From Clostridiales bacterium (lineage in GTDB: Bacteria; Bacillota; Clostridia; Oscillospirales; CAG-272): a stretch of 42,949 bases of DNA. Made by a program: the position numbers and the translations under genes. The notes beneath the pieces are model-generated. The model had not been told where the DNA came from. It did not search any database and was given only the letters and a program-made list of their open reading frames with translations. Positions 33,869 through 41,523 of this stretch are shown here, piece by piece (positions within the stretch are counted from its first letter, which is position 1; each line of letters opens with the position of its first letter). The DNA is taken from the NCBI GenBank assembly GCA_003523225.1, contig DPGK01000028.1, positions 10,321 to 53,269 on the forward strand, read 5' to 3'.

Positions 33869-35029
33869 ATGAGAAAACACACAGTATATACCGGAGCAGA
33901 CCTGCTGTTTTCCGACCGTGCCTCGCTTGACGCAGATGTGCGTGCGTTGCTTTCCGGCAGACTCGGACTGCTTACCGCTGCTTCCGGAACGGACAGGCGC
34001 GGCGTCCCGACTTATCAGAGTCTTGCCGCAGAGGGACGGCTTTCGGTGCTTTTTGCGCCGGAGCACGGTATTCATTCGGCGCTTCAGGACGGCTCGTGGG
34101 GCGGGGAATATACCGATCCCGACACCGGAGTTCCGGTGTACGATCTGCCCTCCGGCGGAAATCCCGCCATAGGCGAGGCGCTTGAAAAGTGCGACGCGGT
34201 GCTGTACGACATTCAGGATGTCGGCGCGAGATTCTACACATATATATACTGCCTTGCATATCTTATGCATGAGTGCGCGGTGCGGAAAAAACCGGTGATA
34301 ATCCTTGACCGTCCCGACCCCATCGGGGGGATCGCCGTCGAGGGCGCTTTGCTTGACGAGGAAAAGTATTCGTCGTTCGTGGGCAGATACTCAATGCCGT
34401 CAAGATACGCCCTTACCTGCGGTGAGTTTGCCGGGTGGCTGAACCTGACGCACAATGTGGGGTGTGAGCTTTACGTCGTTCGTTGCCGCGGCTGGCGGCG
34501 CGGGATTTATGCCGACGAGACCGACCTGCCGTGGATAAATCCGTCGCCCAACCTTCCGTCAGTAACAGCATCCCTTATCTATATCGGCACCTGCCTTATC
34601 GAGGCGACAAACGTGTCCGAGGGGCGGGGGACTACAAGACCCTTTGAGCTTGTGGGCGCTCCGTTTGTTGATGCGGGTCGGCTTTCTTCCCGCCTTAACG
34701 GCGCAGGGCTTGAGGGTGTGTTTTTCAGCCCCGCATATTTTACTCCGGTTTTCGGTAAGCATGCTTCCGAGTGCTGCCGGGGTGTGCAGATAAATGTTAC
34801 CGACCGAAATGCTTTCAGACCTCACCTTGCCGGACTTTGCCTGCTTGAGGCGCTGTCGGAGTATCCAGAATTTTCGGTGCGTGAGAAAAGTATGTGTCTG
34901 CGCTACGGCACTGACGCGCTGACCCGCGACGGCGGCTTTGACCCGTGGGAGATCGTGCGTGAGGAAGCGCCGGGAATTGAAAAGTTCCGCCGTGAATGCG
35001 GGCAGTTTCTGCTTTACCGGGATATTTGA
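33869..35029 (+). CDS. NamZ-like exo-beta-N-acetylmuramidase (DUF1343)
   Basis: 386 residues from the ATG at 33869, behind AGGTGA; the open frame extends upstream through the hairpin but has no better start. Typical DUF1343 blocks: LSVLFAPEHGIHSALQDG, then CDAVLYDIQDVGARFYTYIY, then PVIILDRPDPIGG, PSRYALTCGEFAGWLN, and LPWINPSPNLPSVTASLIYI. Known members of this family remove MurNAc from the non-reducing end of peptidoglycan fragments. There is no signal peptide, unlike secreted NamZ, so a role in cytoplasmic wall recycling is possible. Residues GRGTTRPFELVGAPF follow the active region. Confidence 0.85.
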   Translation: MRKHTVYTGADLLFSDRASLDADVRALLSGRLGLLTAASGTDRRGVPTYQSLAAEGRLSVLFAPEHGIHSALQDGSWGGEYTDPDTGVPVYDLPSGGNPAIGEALEKCDAVLYDIQDVGARFYTYIYCLAYLMHECAVRKKPVIILDRPDPIGGIAVEGALLDEEKYSSFVGRYSMPSRYALTCGEFAGWLNLTHNVGCELYVVRCRGWRRGIYADETDLPWINPSPNLPSVTASLIYIGTCLIEATNVSEGRGTTRPFELVGAPFVDAGRLSSRLNGAGLEGVFFSPAYFTPVFGKHASECCRGVQINVTDRNAFRPHLAGLCLLEALSEYPEFSVREKSMCLRYGTDALTRDGGFDPWEIVREEAPGIEKFRRECGQFLLYRDI

Positions 35030-35087
35030 GGGCGCTTTCAAGCCTACAGTGTTCTGTATCCGCGCGCAAATCGCGCCGCAAGAGCCG

Positions 35088-35112
35088 CCGGAAAAATGAT
35101 TTTTCCGGTTCA
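35088..35112 (+). terminator. Terminator after the NamZ-like gene
   Basis: CCGGAAAAAT pairs with ATTTTTCCGG around a single-base gap (35088-35108), so in practice the stem is CCGGAAAA with a short loop. Confidence 0.5.
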
Positions 35113-35169
35113 TTGGCGTAATCAATAGAAATATGTCGTTGAAAATTTCATAATTGTAGAAAATAAATA

Positions 35170-35198
35170 TTGACATATCGGCTCGGCTGCGATATATT
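35170..35198 (+). promoter_or_regulatory. Rubredoxin promoter
   Basis: TTGACA (35170-35175) and TATATT (35193-35198), 17-bp spacer; AAGGAGGG (35219-35226) lies before the start codon. Confidence 0.75.
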
Positions 35199-35230
35199 AT
35201 TATACGAAGATCATAACAAGGAGGGATAAT

Positions 35231-35452
35231 ATGGTTGTATTTGTCTGCAATCTTTGCGGCTACGAATATAAGGCGTCCGAAGGATGTCCCGATGCGGGCA
35301 TAGAAGAGGGCACCGATTTCGACGATCTGCCCGAAGATTGGGTATGCCCGTACTGCGGAGCGTCAAAGGACGAATTTGAGCCGACAGAGGTCGACGATGA
35401 CGATGACGACGACGATAACGAAGTCTCTGCCGACGACTCTGACGAGTTCTGA
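35231..35452 (+). CDS. Rubredoxin with acidic tail
   Basis: 73 residues. The FeS4 site is C-N-L-C near residue 6 and C-P-Y-C-G near residue 39. Rubredoxin is normally 52-54 residues; here about 20 extra residues follow, starting [16 protein letters not shown] and ending in DSDEF. The tail is nearly all Asp and Glu. It is an electron carrier, probably for oxygen or peroxide detoxification in an anaerobe, but no rubrerythrin or reductase is next to it. Monocistronic with its own promoter. Confidence 0.9.
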   Translation: MVVFVCNLCGYEYKASEGCPDAGIEEGTDFDDLPEDWVCPYCGASKDEFEPTEVDDDDDDDDNEVSADDSDEF

Positions 35453-35515
35453 GCCGCGCCGCCTCAATGCGCACGCCCCGGAAAAAAGCCGAAAACATTT
35501 TTTTGCAAAAAGGTA

Positions 35516-35544
35516 TTGACAAAAGGGCGAATGCGCGATATAAT
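35516..35544 (+). promoter_or_regulatory. Promoter of the CAT tRNA
   Basis: TTGACA (35516-35521) and TATAAT (35539-35544), both perfect, 17-bp spacer. Confidence 0.85.
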
Positions 35545-35574
35545 AAGCAGGTCGGCAAACGACGGCCTGCGAGC

Positions 35575-35651
35575 GGGCCATTAGCTCAGTTGGTCAGAGC
35601 TACCGGCTCATAACCGGTTGGTCCGGGGTTCGAGTCCCTGATGGCCCACCA
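35575..35651 (+). tRNA. tRNA with anticodon CAT (Met elongator or Ile2), CCA encoded
   Basis: Acceptor GGGCCAT with ATGGCCC, D-arm TTAGCTCAGTTGGTCAGAGC, anticodon stem ACCGG and CCGGT around CTCATAA (anticodon CAT), T-arm with GGTTCGAGTCC, discriminator A and CCA. 77 bases. The identity between elongator methionine and lysidine-modified isoleucine tRNA cannot be settled from the anticodon alone. Confidence 0.93.
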
Positions 35652-35686
35652 AAAATCCCGATTGCGAAAGCAATCGGGATTTTTAC
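35652..35686 (+). terminator. Terminator of the CAT tRNA
   Basis: AAAAATCCCGATTGC, loop GAAA, GCAATCGGGATTTTT: perfect 15-bp stem with a T run. Confidence 0.9.
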
Positions 35687-35771
35687 TTGTTTATAACAGA
35701 CAGATTTGCGGGTGCATTCGGGACTTCTGAACACAATACTGCTCAAAATCTTCAAATGCCTCAAAAAATGC

Positions 35772-35800
35772 TTGACAAGCGTGTCGATTTATGATAGAAT
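35772..35800 (+). promoter_or_regulatory. Promoter of the lysine operon
   Basis: TTGACA (35772-35777) and TAGAAT (35795-35800), 17-bp spacer. Transcription would begin just before the riboswitch. Confidence 0.8.
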
Positions 35801-35810
35801 AACCCCAAAC

Positions 35811-35970
35811 ATTATAAAGGCGCATCTTGAAAAGAGTACCGGTTCATGCGATATAAAGCCTTTAGCGGAAGGCAAGCGGTTTCGGGAAAGGGTCGGATGC
35901 CGAAAGAGAAGTGTCGCGGCTTCGTCTTGGTTCTTCAAATAACATTTGTCGGACTGTCGCTTTTTAATAA
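35811..35970 (+). promoter_or_regulatory. Lysine riboswitch (L-box)
   Basis: Hallmarks in order: AAGGCGC near 35817, AGAGTACC near 35833 (the loop E AGTA), GGGAAAGGG near 35884, TGCCGAAAG near 35898 and GGACTGTC near 35951. The outer helix P1 would pair ATTATAAAG with CTTTTTAAT, with one mismatch. The 3' P1 strand can also fold as CGCTTT with AAAGCG, a competing hairpin. It precedes dapA-lysA, so lysine should switch the operon off. The assignment rests on motif order; I did not fold it by computer. Confidence 0.8.
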
Positions 35971-36050
35971 AGCGGAGCGTTATATGTTTATGGTTTTACC
36001 GGCTTTAATTTCTTATATGTAAAATTTGGCTGTTTATACTGTTTACGTTG

Positions 36051-36077
36051 GCGCTCGATGCTTTATCGGGCGCTTTT
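36051..36077 (+). terminator. Attenuator terminator before dapA
   Basis: GCGCTCGAT (36051-36059), loop GCTTT, ATCGGGCGC (36065-36073) with one G-T pair, then TTTT. It lies between the riboswitch and dapA and is the likely output of lysine control. A second possible output is the CGCTTT/AAAGCG hairpin at about 35958-35974. Confidence 0.75.
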
Positions 36078-36154
36078 GTGTTGCATTTTAAGCAGAAAAT
36101 AAAAAAGAGCTGCCATCACACGATGTACGGCGTATAAAAGAAAGAGAGAATATC

Positions 36155-37045
36155 ATGAAAAAAACTGTTTTTACCGGAGTTGCCACCGCTCTTATTACCC
36201 CGTTTGACAAGTACGGAAAGATCGATTACGAAAAATTTGCGGAGCTTGTGGAATTTCAGATAAGAGAGGGCATAAACGCGCTTGTAGTCGCCGGAACCAC
36301 AGGTGAGGCCTCCACCTTCGGGGACGACGAACACCGTGATGTAATTTCCTTTGTTGTAAAGCAGGTAAACGGCAGAGTTCCGGTAATTGCAGGAGCGGGC
36401 AGCAACGATACAAGCTATGCCAAGGGGCTTGTCGAGCACGCCTGCGACGAGGGAGCGGACGCTGTCCTTCTTGTTACTCCGTATTACAATAAGGCGACGC
36501 AGAAGGGTCTTGTGCGTATGTACACCGAGCTTGCCGACGCATCCTCAAAGCCCGTTATCCTCTACAATGTTCCCTCACGCACGGGCGTGAATATCGAGCC
36601 TGCTACCTACCTTGAGCTTGCCTCGCACCCCAACATTGTCGGTATCAAAGAAGCCAACGGAAATATGAGCAAGATAGTACAGACCGCGGCGTTGGTTGAC
36701 GGAAAGCTCGATATGTACAGCGGCAACGACGACCAGATAGTTCCGTTCCTTTCTCTGGGCGGCAAGGGCGTGATCTCGGTGCTTTCAAACGTTGTACCCG
36801 CAAAGACCGTTGAAATATGCGACAGATTTTTCAAGGGAGACATCGAGGGAAGCTACAAGCTGCAGTTGAAGCTTTTGCCGCTTGTGAACGCCCTGTTCAG
36901 TGAAGTGAATCCGATCCCGGTAAAGGCGGCTATGTCAAGGCTCGGATACACCGAAAACGTCCTTCGCTCCCCGCTTTACCCGATGGAGCCTGAGCATGAG
37001 GAAGTTCTTATCCGTGAGATGAGAGCGTGTGGACTTGCGGTATGA
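36155..37045 (+). CDS. dapA: 4-hydroxy-tetrahydrodipicolinate synthase
   Basis: Condenses pyruvate with aspartate semialdehyde. 296 residues, TIM barrel. FTGVATALITPFDKYGKID at the start, LVVAGTTGEASTF near residue 45, the tyrosine of ILYNVPSRTGVN near 135 and the Schiff-base lysine in VGIKEANGNM near 163. The weak AAGAGAG ribosome binding site is the only one available. First gene after the riboswitch; its stop overlaps the dapB start (ATGA). Confidence 0.95.
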   Translation: MKKTVFTGVATALITPFDKYGKIDYEKFAELVEFQIREGINALVVAGTTGEASTFGDDEHRDVISFVVKQVNGRVPVIAGAGSNDTSYAKGLVEHACDEGADAVLLVTPYYNKATQKGLVRMYTELADASSKPVILYNVPSRTGVNIEPATYLELASHPNIVGIKEANGNMSKIVQTAALVDGKLDMYSGNDDQIVPFLSLGGKGVISVLSNVVPAKTVEICDRFFKGDIEGSYKLQLKLLPLVNALFSEVNPIPVKAAMSRLGYTENVLRSPLYPMEPEHEEVLIREMRACGLAV

Positions 37046-37788
37046 GGATAACAGTGGTCGGCGCCCTCGGCAGAATGGGCGCAAATGTGATATCAGCCGC
37101 CGGAAGGAGCGGAAATGATTGCGTGGCGTATGTTGACTGCGCATACGGCGAGTCCCGGCGGGAGAATGAATACCGACGCATTGCCGATGTAAGGGAAGAC
37201 ACGGATGTGATAATTGATTTTTCCTTCCATGCCGTAACGCCTGAGATCGCGGAATACGCGGCGGAAAAGAAAATTCCGGTCGTGATAGCTACGACCGGAC
37301 ATACAGAATCCGAGCGGGCGAATATAATAAAAGCGGCGGAGAAGACTGCGGTGTTTTACTCCGGCAATATGTCAATAGGTATCGCCGCACTTTGCGAGAC
37401 GGTAAAAAAGGTGCTTTCGGTGTTTGAAAACGCCGACGTTGAGATAATCGAGACTCACCATAACCGTAAGCTGGACGCGCCGAGCGGGACGGCACTTATG
37501 CTCTTTGACGCGGTAAAGGAGGTGCGACCCGACGCCTGGGCAAACTGCGGCAGGAGCGGAAGCGGAAAGCGAGAAAAAAACGAGGTCGGCATTGCCTCGG
37601 TGAGAAGCGGAAACATTGTCGGAATACATGAGGTACGCATATGCACTGATTGTGAGCAGATAACCCTGAAGCATGAGGCGTATGACAGAGCCTTGTTTGC
37701 CGACGGCGCGATCAAGGCGGCGGAATATATCCTCGGAAAGGAGCCTGGGCTTTACGATATGAAAGCCCTGATGAGTAGCAGCAGATGA
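37042..37788 (+). CDS. dapB: 4-hydroxy-tetrahydrodipicolinate reductase
   Basis: 248 residues. NAD(P)-binding MRITVVGALGRMGANV at the N-terminus, VIATTGHTESE, YSGNMSIGIAAL, then the catalytic ETHHNRKLDAPSGTAL near residue 145, and HEVRICTDCEQITLKHEAYD at the substrate domain. ATG at 37042 overlaps the dapA stop. The length is slightly short of the usual 265-270, with a compact first domain. Its own stop overlaps dapF. Confidence 0.94.
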   Translation: MRITVVGALGRMGANVISAAGRSGNDCVAYVDCAYGESRRENEYRRIADVREDTDVIIDFSFHAVTPEIAEYAAEKKIPVVIATTGHTESERANIIKAAEKTAVFYSGNMSIGIAALCETVKKVLSVFENADVEIIETHHNRKLDAPSGTALMLFDAVKEVRPDAWANCGRSGSGKREKNEVGIASVRSGNIVGIHEVRICTDCEQITLKHEAYDRALFADGAIKAAEYILGKEPGLYDMKALMSSSR

Positions 37789-38639
37789 AGGTAAGCTTTA
37801 CGAAAATGCACGGGTGCGGCAACGATTATATATATGTTGATTGCACCAAAGGAGAAATTGCAGACCCCGGAGCGCTTTCGGCAAAAATGTCACCGAGACA
37901 CTATTCGGTCGGCAGCGACGGGCTGGTGCTCATATGCCGCTCGGATAACTGCGATTTCAGAATGAGAATGTTCAATCTTGACGGTTCGGAAGGAAATATG
38001 TGCGGCAACGCTATCCGGTGTATCGGAAAATATGTATATGATAACGGTATGACCGACAAGACAGAGCTCAGCATTGAGACAAAAAGCGGCGTAAGATATC
38101 TGACGCTTAATGTTGAAAACGGCAAGGTGTCATCGGTGACGGTGGATATGGGAACGGCAGAGACGTCGCCGGGCAGCCTGCCGATGCTGGCGGATGCTCC
38201 GATGATAAACGCTCCGGTGGTGATTGCCGGAGGTGAGTACCGGATCACGGCGGTATCAATGGGAAATCCGCACCAGGTGATCTTCTGCGACGACCCGGAC
38301 AGCCTTGAGCTTGAAAAGACCGGAAGTGATTTTGAAAATTTCTCTCTTTTCCCGGAGAGGGTGAATACGGAATTTGTAAAAGTGCGTGGCAGAAACAGCC
38401 TGTACATGAGAGTATGGGAGCGCGGCAGCGGAGAGACCTATGCCTGCGGGACAGGTGCTTGCGCGTCGGCAGTCGCTGCCGTGCTGAACGGCTACTGCGA
38501 TCATGACGAGCCGATCGAAGTGGCTCTTGTCGGCGGCAGGCTGACTGTAACCGTGACCCGGGATATGCGGGTGTTTATGAGCGGTCCGGCAACTAAAGTA
38601 TATGATGGAGTGTATGAATATGAAGATCAGGCTGAATGA
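37785..38639 (+). CDS. dapF: Diaminopimelate epimerase
   Basis: 284 residues; converts LL- to meso-diaminopimelate with two active-site cysteines. The first is in NMCGNAIRC near residue 76, the second in YACGTGACASAV near residue 223. The N-terminal KMHGCGNDYIYVD is the family start. It overlaps dapB by four bases and dapL by about 20. Fits the LL-aminotransferase route, which needs this enzyme and no succinylase or acetylase genes. Confidence 0.95.
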   Translation: MKVSFTKMHGCGNDYIYVDCTKGEIADPGALSAKMSPRHYSVGSDGLVLICRSDNCDFRMRMFNLDGSEGNMCGNAIRCIGKYVYDNGMTDKTELSIETKSGVRYLTLNVENGKVSSVTVDMGTAETSPGSLPMLADAPMINAPVVIAGGEYRITAVSMGNPHQVIFCDDPDSLELEKTGSDFENFSLFPERVNTEFVKVRGRNSLYMRVWERGSGETYACGTGACASAVAAVLNGYCDHDEPIEVALVGGRLTVTVTRDMRVFMSGPATKVYDGVYEYEDQAE

Positions 38640-39798
38640 CAATTTCGGAAGAATAAAAGAAAGCTACCTTTTCAGCGATATTGCCAAAAAGGCGAACGCG
38701 TATCAGGCTGCCAATCCCGGAAAAAAGATAATCAGGTTGGGGATCGGCGACGTTACCCTTCCGCTTACACCGTGCGTGACAAGGGCGATGCAGAAGGCTG
38801 TGGCGGAGCAGAGCGAGAAGCAGAGCTTCCGCGGCTACGCCCCGGAATACGGGTACGATTTTATAAGAGCGGCTGTATCCGACTACTACTCCCGGCGTGG
38901 GGTCAGTATTTCCGCCGATGAAATATATGTTGGCGACGGAGCGAAAAGCGACCTTGGAAATATAACGGATATTCTCGGCGACAACAAGATACTCATCCCA
39001 AGCCCGGTCTATCCCGTTTATGTTGACAGCAATCTTATGTGCGGCAGGGAGATAACCCTTATAAATGCCGACGCGGAGAATAATTTTCTGCCCGCGCCTC
39101 CGGAGGGTGACACGACCTATGTGATCTATCTCTGCTCGCCCAACAATCCCACCGGTGCGGTGTATACGCGCGAGGGGCTTGCCGAATGGATAAATTATGC
39201 ACTGAGAAGCGGTTCTCTTATAATATTTGATTCCGCATACGAGAGCTATATTGACGGCGACTACCCGCGTTCGGTATATGAGATACCGGGTGCAAGAGAA
39301 TGTGCAATAGAGATAAACTCCCTTTCAAAGCGTGCCGGATTTACCGGAACACGCTGCGGCTGGACGATAGTTCCGGAGGAGCTTGAGTCGGGAGGAGTGA
39401 AGCTCGGAAAGCTTTGGGCGCGCCGTCAGGCGACAAAGTTCAACGGAGTGCCTTATGTGGTGCAGCGCGGGGCGGAAGCCTCTCTCAGCCCCGAGGGTGA
39501 AGCGGAGTGCCGCGAGCTTATCGGTTATTACAAGAAAAATGCGCAGATCATTGCTTCCGCGCTTGAGTTGAGGGGCGTATGGTTTACCGGCGGTAAGAAT
39601 TCACCGTATATCTGGATGAAATGCCCGGGCGGAATGGGCTCATGGGAATTTTTCGACTACCTTCTGAACCGTATTCAGGTGGTGGGAACGCCGGGCGAGG
39701 GCTTCGGCGCGGCAGGTGAGGGATATTTCCGCCTGACCGCTTTCGGCGACAGAAGCAATACGGAGGAAGCCGCCGAAAGGCTTAAAACCCTACTTTAA
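38620..39798 (+). CDS. dapL: LL-diaminopimelate aminotransferase
   Basis: 392 residues, fold type I PLP enzyme that makes LL-DAP directly from tetrahydrodipicolinate. IIRLGIGDVTLPLTP near 37-51, FRGYAPEYGYDFIRAAVSDY, YVGDGAKSDLGN, YLCSPNNPTGAVYT, and the PLP lysine in INSLSKRAGFTGTRCGW near residue 235. The ATG at 38620 has GGAG nine bases upstream; ATGs at 38602 and 38614 are also in frame. Overlaps the end of dapF. Its presence explains why dapD, dapC and dapE are missing from the cluster. Confidence 0.93.
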   Translation: MKIRLNDNFGRIKESYLFSDIAKKANAYQAANPGKKIIRLGIGDVTLPLTPCVTRAMQKAVAEQSEKQSFRGYAPEYGYDFIRAAVSDYYSRRGVSISADEIYVGDGAKSDLGNITDILGDNKILIPSPVYPVYVDSNLMCGREITLINADAENNFLPAPPEGDTTYVIYLCSPNNPTGAVYTREGLAEWINYALRSGSLIIFDSAYESYIDGDYPRSVYEIPGARECAIEINSLSKRAGFTGTRCGWTIVPEELESGGVKLGKLWARRQATKFNGVPYVVQRGAEASLSPEGEAECRELIGYYKKNAQIIASALELRGVWFTGGKNSPYIWMKCPGGMGSWEFFDYLLNRIQVVGTPGEGFGAAGEGYFRLTAFGDRSNTEEAAERLKTLL

Positions 39799-39818
39799 GC
39801 AAAGGAAAAGTTCAGGAA

Positions 39819-41114
39819 ATGCTGCACAAAAATCTTGGAATAAACGAAAAAGACCACCTCACGATTGCCGGTTGTGATACGGTGTCGCTCGCTGAAAAAT
39901 ACGGCACGCCGCTGATGGTAATGGACGAGGAGCGGATAAGAAGGAACTGCCGCATATATAAGGACGCGATGAAAAAATACTTCGGAGAGGGTTCGTATCC
40001 CCTCTTCGCAAGCAAGGCTTTTTCCTGTAAGTATATTTACAGGATCGCCCGGGAAGAGAAGATAGGTATTGATATCGTATCTCCCGGTGAGCTTTACACC
40101 GCGCTCGCGGCGGGCTTTGATGTTTCAAATTCATTTTTCCACGGCAACAATAAAACCGACGAGGATATTGCTTACGGTATTGACAGCGGAGTCGGTCACT
40201 TTGTGGTTGACAATCTGACCGAGCTTGACCGTATTGACGAATACGCCGGTAAAAAAGGAATCGTCCAGCCGATAATTCTGCGGCTTACTCCGGGAATCGA
40301 CCCGCACACCCACGCGGCAATATCGACCGGAAAGGTGGACAGCAAGTTCGGCATCCCGATAGAGACCGGGCAGGCGGACATGGCGGTCGAGTACACTCTC
40401 GGAAAGAAAAATGTCCGCCTTGACGGATTTCACTGTCATATAGGCTCTCAGATATTCGACATAAAGCCCTTCTGCGATGCCGCGGAGCTGATGATAAAAT
40501 ACATCACATCTGTGCGGGACAAGCTGGGCTACGAGGCGGATATACTGAATCTCGGCGGCGGATTTGGCGTGCGGTACATCGAGAGCCAGCCGGAGCTTGA
40601 TTACGCCGATTTTATAAGACGCATTGCCGCTTTTATTGACCGTGAGGTCGAACGCTCCGGCATAAAAAGACCGCGTATCATTATGGAACCGGGCAGAAGC
40701 ATAGTAGCGGATTCCTGCCTTACGCTTTACAGAGTTGGCGGAACCAAGGAGATACCCGGATTCAGAAACTATGCTTCGGTAGACGGCGGTATGCCGGACA
40801 ATCCGAGATATGCGCTTTATAAGTCCGATTACACGGTGTGTCTTGCCTCGCGCATGTCAGAACGTGCCGATTTTGTCTGCACAGTCGCGGGAAGATGCTG
40901 CGAAAGCGGTGACCTGCTTCAGGAAAACGTCAGAATTCCGAAGCCTGTGAGGGGAGATATACTGGCGGTTCTTGTGACCGGAGCGTACAACTACTCCATG
41001 GCGAGCAATTATAACCGCATTCCGCGCCCCGCAGTGGTTTCGGTGAAGAACGGCGAGGATTCACTTGTCATCAGACGCGAGTCTTATGAGGATCTGGTAA
41101 GAAACGATATGTGA
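39819..41114 (+). CDS. lysA: Diaminopimelate decarboxylase
   Basis: 431 residues; final step to lysine. PLP lysine in FASKAFSCKYIYRI near residue 65, then HCHIGSQIFDIKPF, LNLGGGFGVRY, IMEPGRSIVADSCLTLY, and the CCESGDLL and YNYSMASNYNR active-site blocks. Last gene of the riboswitch-controlled operon. It begins 20 bases after dapL with CAGGAA upstream. Normal length. Confidence 0.95.
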   Translation: MLHKNLGINEKDHLTIAGCDTVSLAEKYGTPLMVMDEERIRRNCRIYKDAMKKYFGEGSYPLFASKAFSCKYIYRIAREEKIGIDIVSPGELYTALAAGFDVSNSFFHGNNKTDEDIAYGIDSGVGHFVVDNLTELDRIDEYAGKKGIVQPIILRLTPGIDPHTHAAISTGKVDSKFGIPIETGQADMAVEYTLGKKNVRLDGFHCHIGSQIFDIKPFCDAAELMIKYITSVRDKLGYEADILNLGGGFGVRYIESQPELDYADFIRRIAAFIDREVERSGIKRPRIIMEPGRSIVADSCLTLYRVGGTKEIPGFRNYASVDGGMPDNPRYALYKSDYTVCLASRMSERADFVCTVAGRCCESGDLLQENVRIPKPVRGDILAVLVTGAYNYSMASNYNRIPRPAVVSVKNGEDSLVIRRESYEDLVRNDM

Positions 41115-41144
41115 TCCCGCCCTGTGCGGTACAATGTGAAACTA

Positions 41145-41186
41145 AAAATGACTGCCGGAAGCCAAATGCTTCCGGCAGTCATTTTT
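41145..41186. terminator. Bidirectional terminator after lysA
   Basis: AAAAATGACTGCCGGAAGC, loop CAAAT, GCTTCCGGCAGTCATTTTT: perfect 19-bp stem serving lysA and, from the other side, tRNA-Thr. Confidence 0.92.
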
Positions 41187-41260
41187 GGAGCTGGTGGTGA
41201 GGGTCGAACTCACGACCTGTTGATTACGAATCAACTGCTCTGCCACTGAGCCACACCAGC
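41186..41260 (-). tRNA. tRNA-Thr, anticodon CGT, CCA encoded
   Basis: Minus strand: acceptor GCTGGTG with CACCAGC, D-arm GGCTCAGTGGCAGAGC, anticodon stem GTTGA and TCAAC with loop TTCGTAA (anticodon CGT), T-arm GTGAGTTCGACCCTCAC, discriminator T, CCA. Reads ACG codons. Confidence 0.94.
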
Positions 41261-41291
41261 GTATTACAAGACGCGATCCATGCGTCGATAT

Positions 41292-41320
41292 ATTATATCA
41301 TATCCGCACCGTTTTTGCAA
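41292..41320 (-). promoter_or_regulatory. Promoter of tRNA-Thr
   Basis: On the minus strand TTGCAA (41320-41315) and TATAAT (41297-41292), 17-bp spacer, about 30 bases before the tRNA. Confidence 0.75.
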
Positions 41321-41523
41321 TAGATTTTTTTAATTTTTTTCAGGTCGGTGTTCCTTGGGGTGGAGTTTTTATATTTTTCCGCTCATTCTGCGCTGTTATT
41401 GTGTCCGCTTTGTTTGCCTAAATTTTATTTTATGTTTGAGCTGTATTGATTCCGGGCAAAAATAAAGGGAAGCCGGGAGTTATGCTCCCGTAAGTACTGC
41501 AAATGAAAGGAACACACAAATAA
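41321..41523. other. Leader region of the dehydrogenase gene
   Basis: AT-rich, no gene. A small hairpin CGGGAG-TTATG-CTCCCG lies at about 41475-41491, and GAAAGGAA precedes the start codon. No clear consensus promoter pair was identified. Confidence 0.4.

Noticed and set aside
35706..35942. Plus-strand ORF of 78 residues before dapA
   Set aside because: It runs through the promoter and lysine riboswitch and has no coding features.
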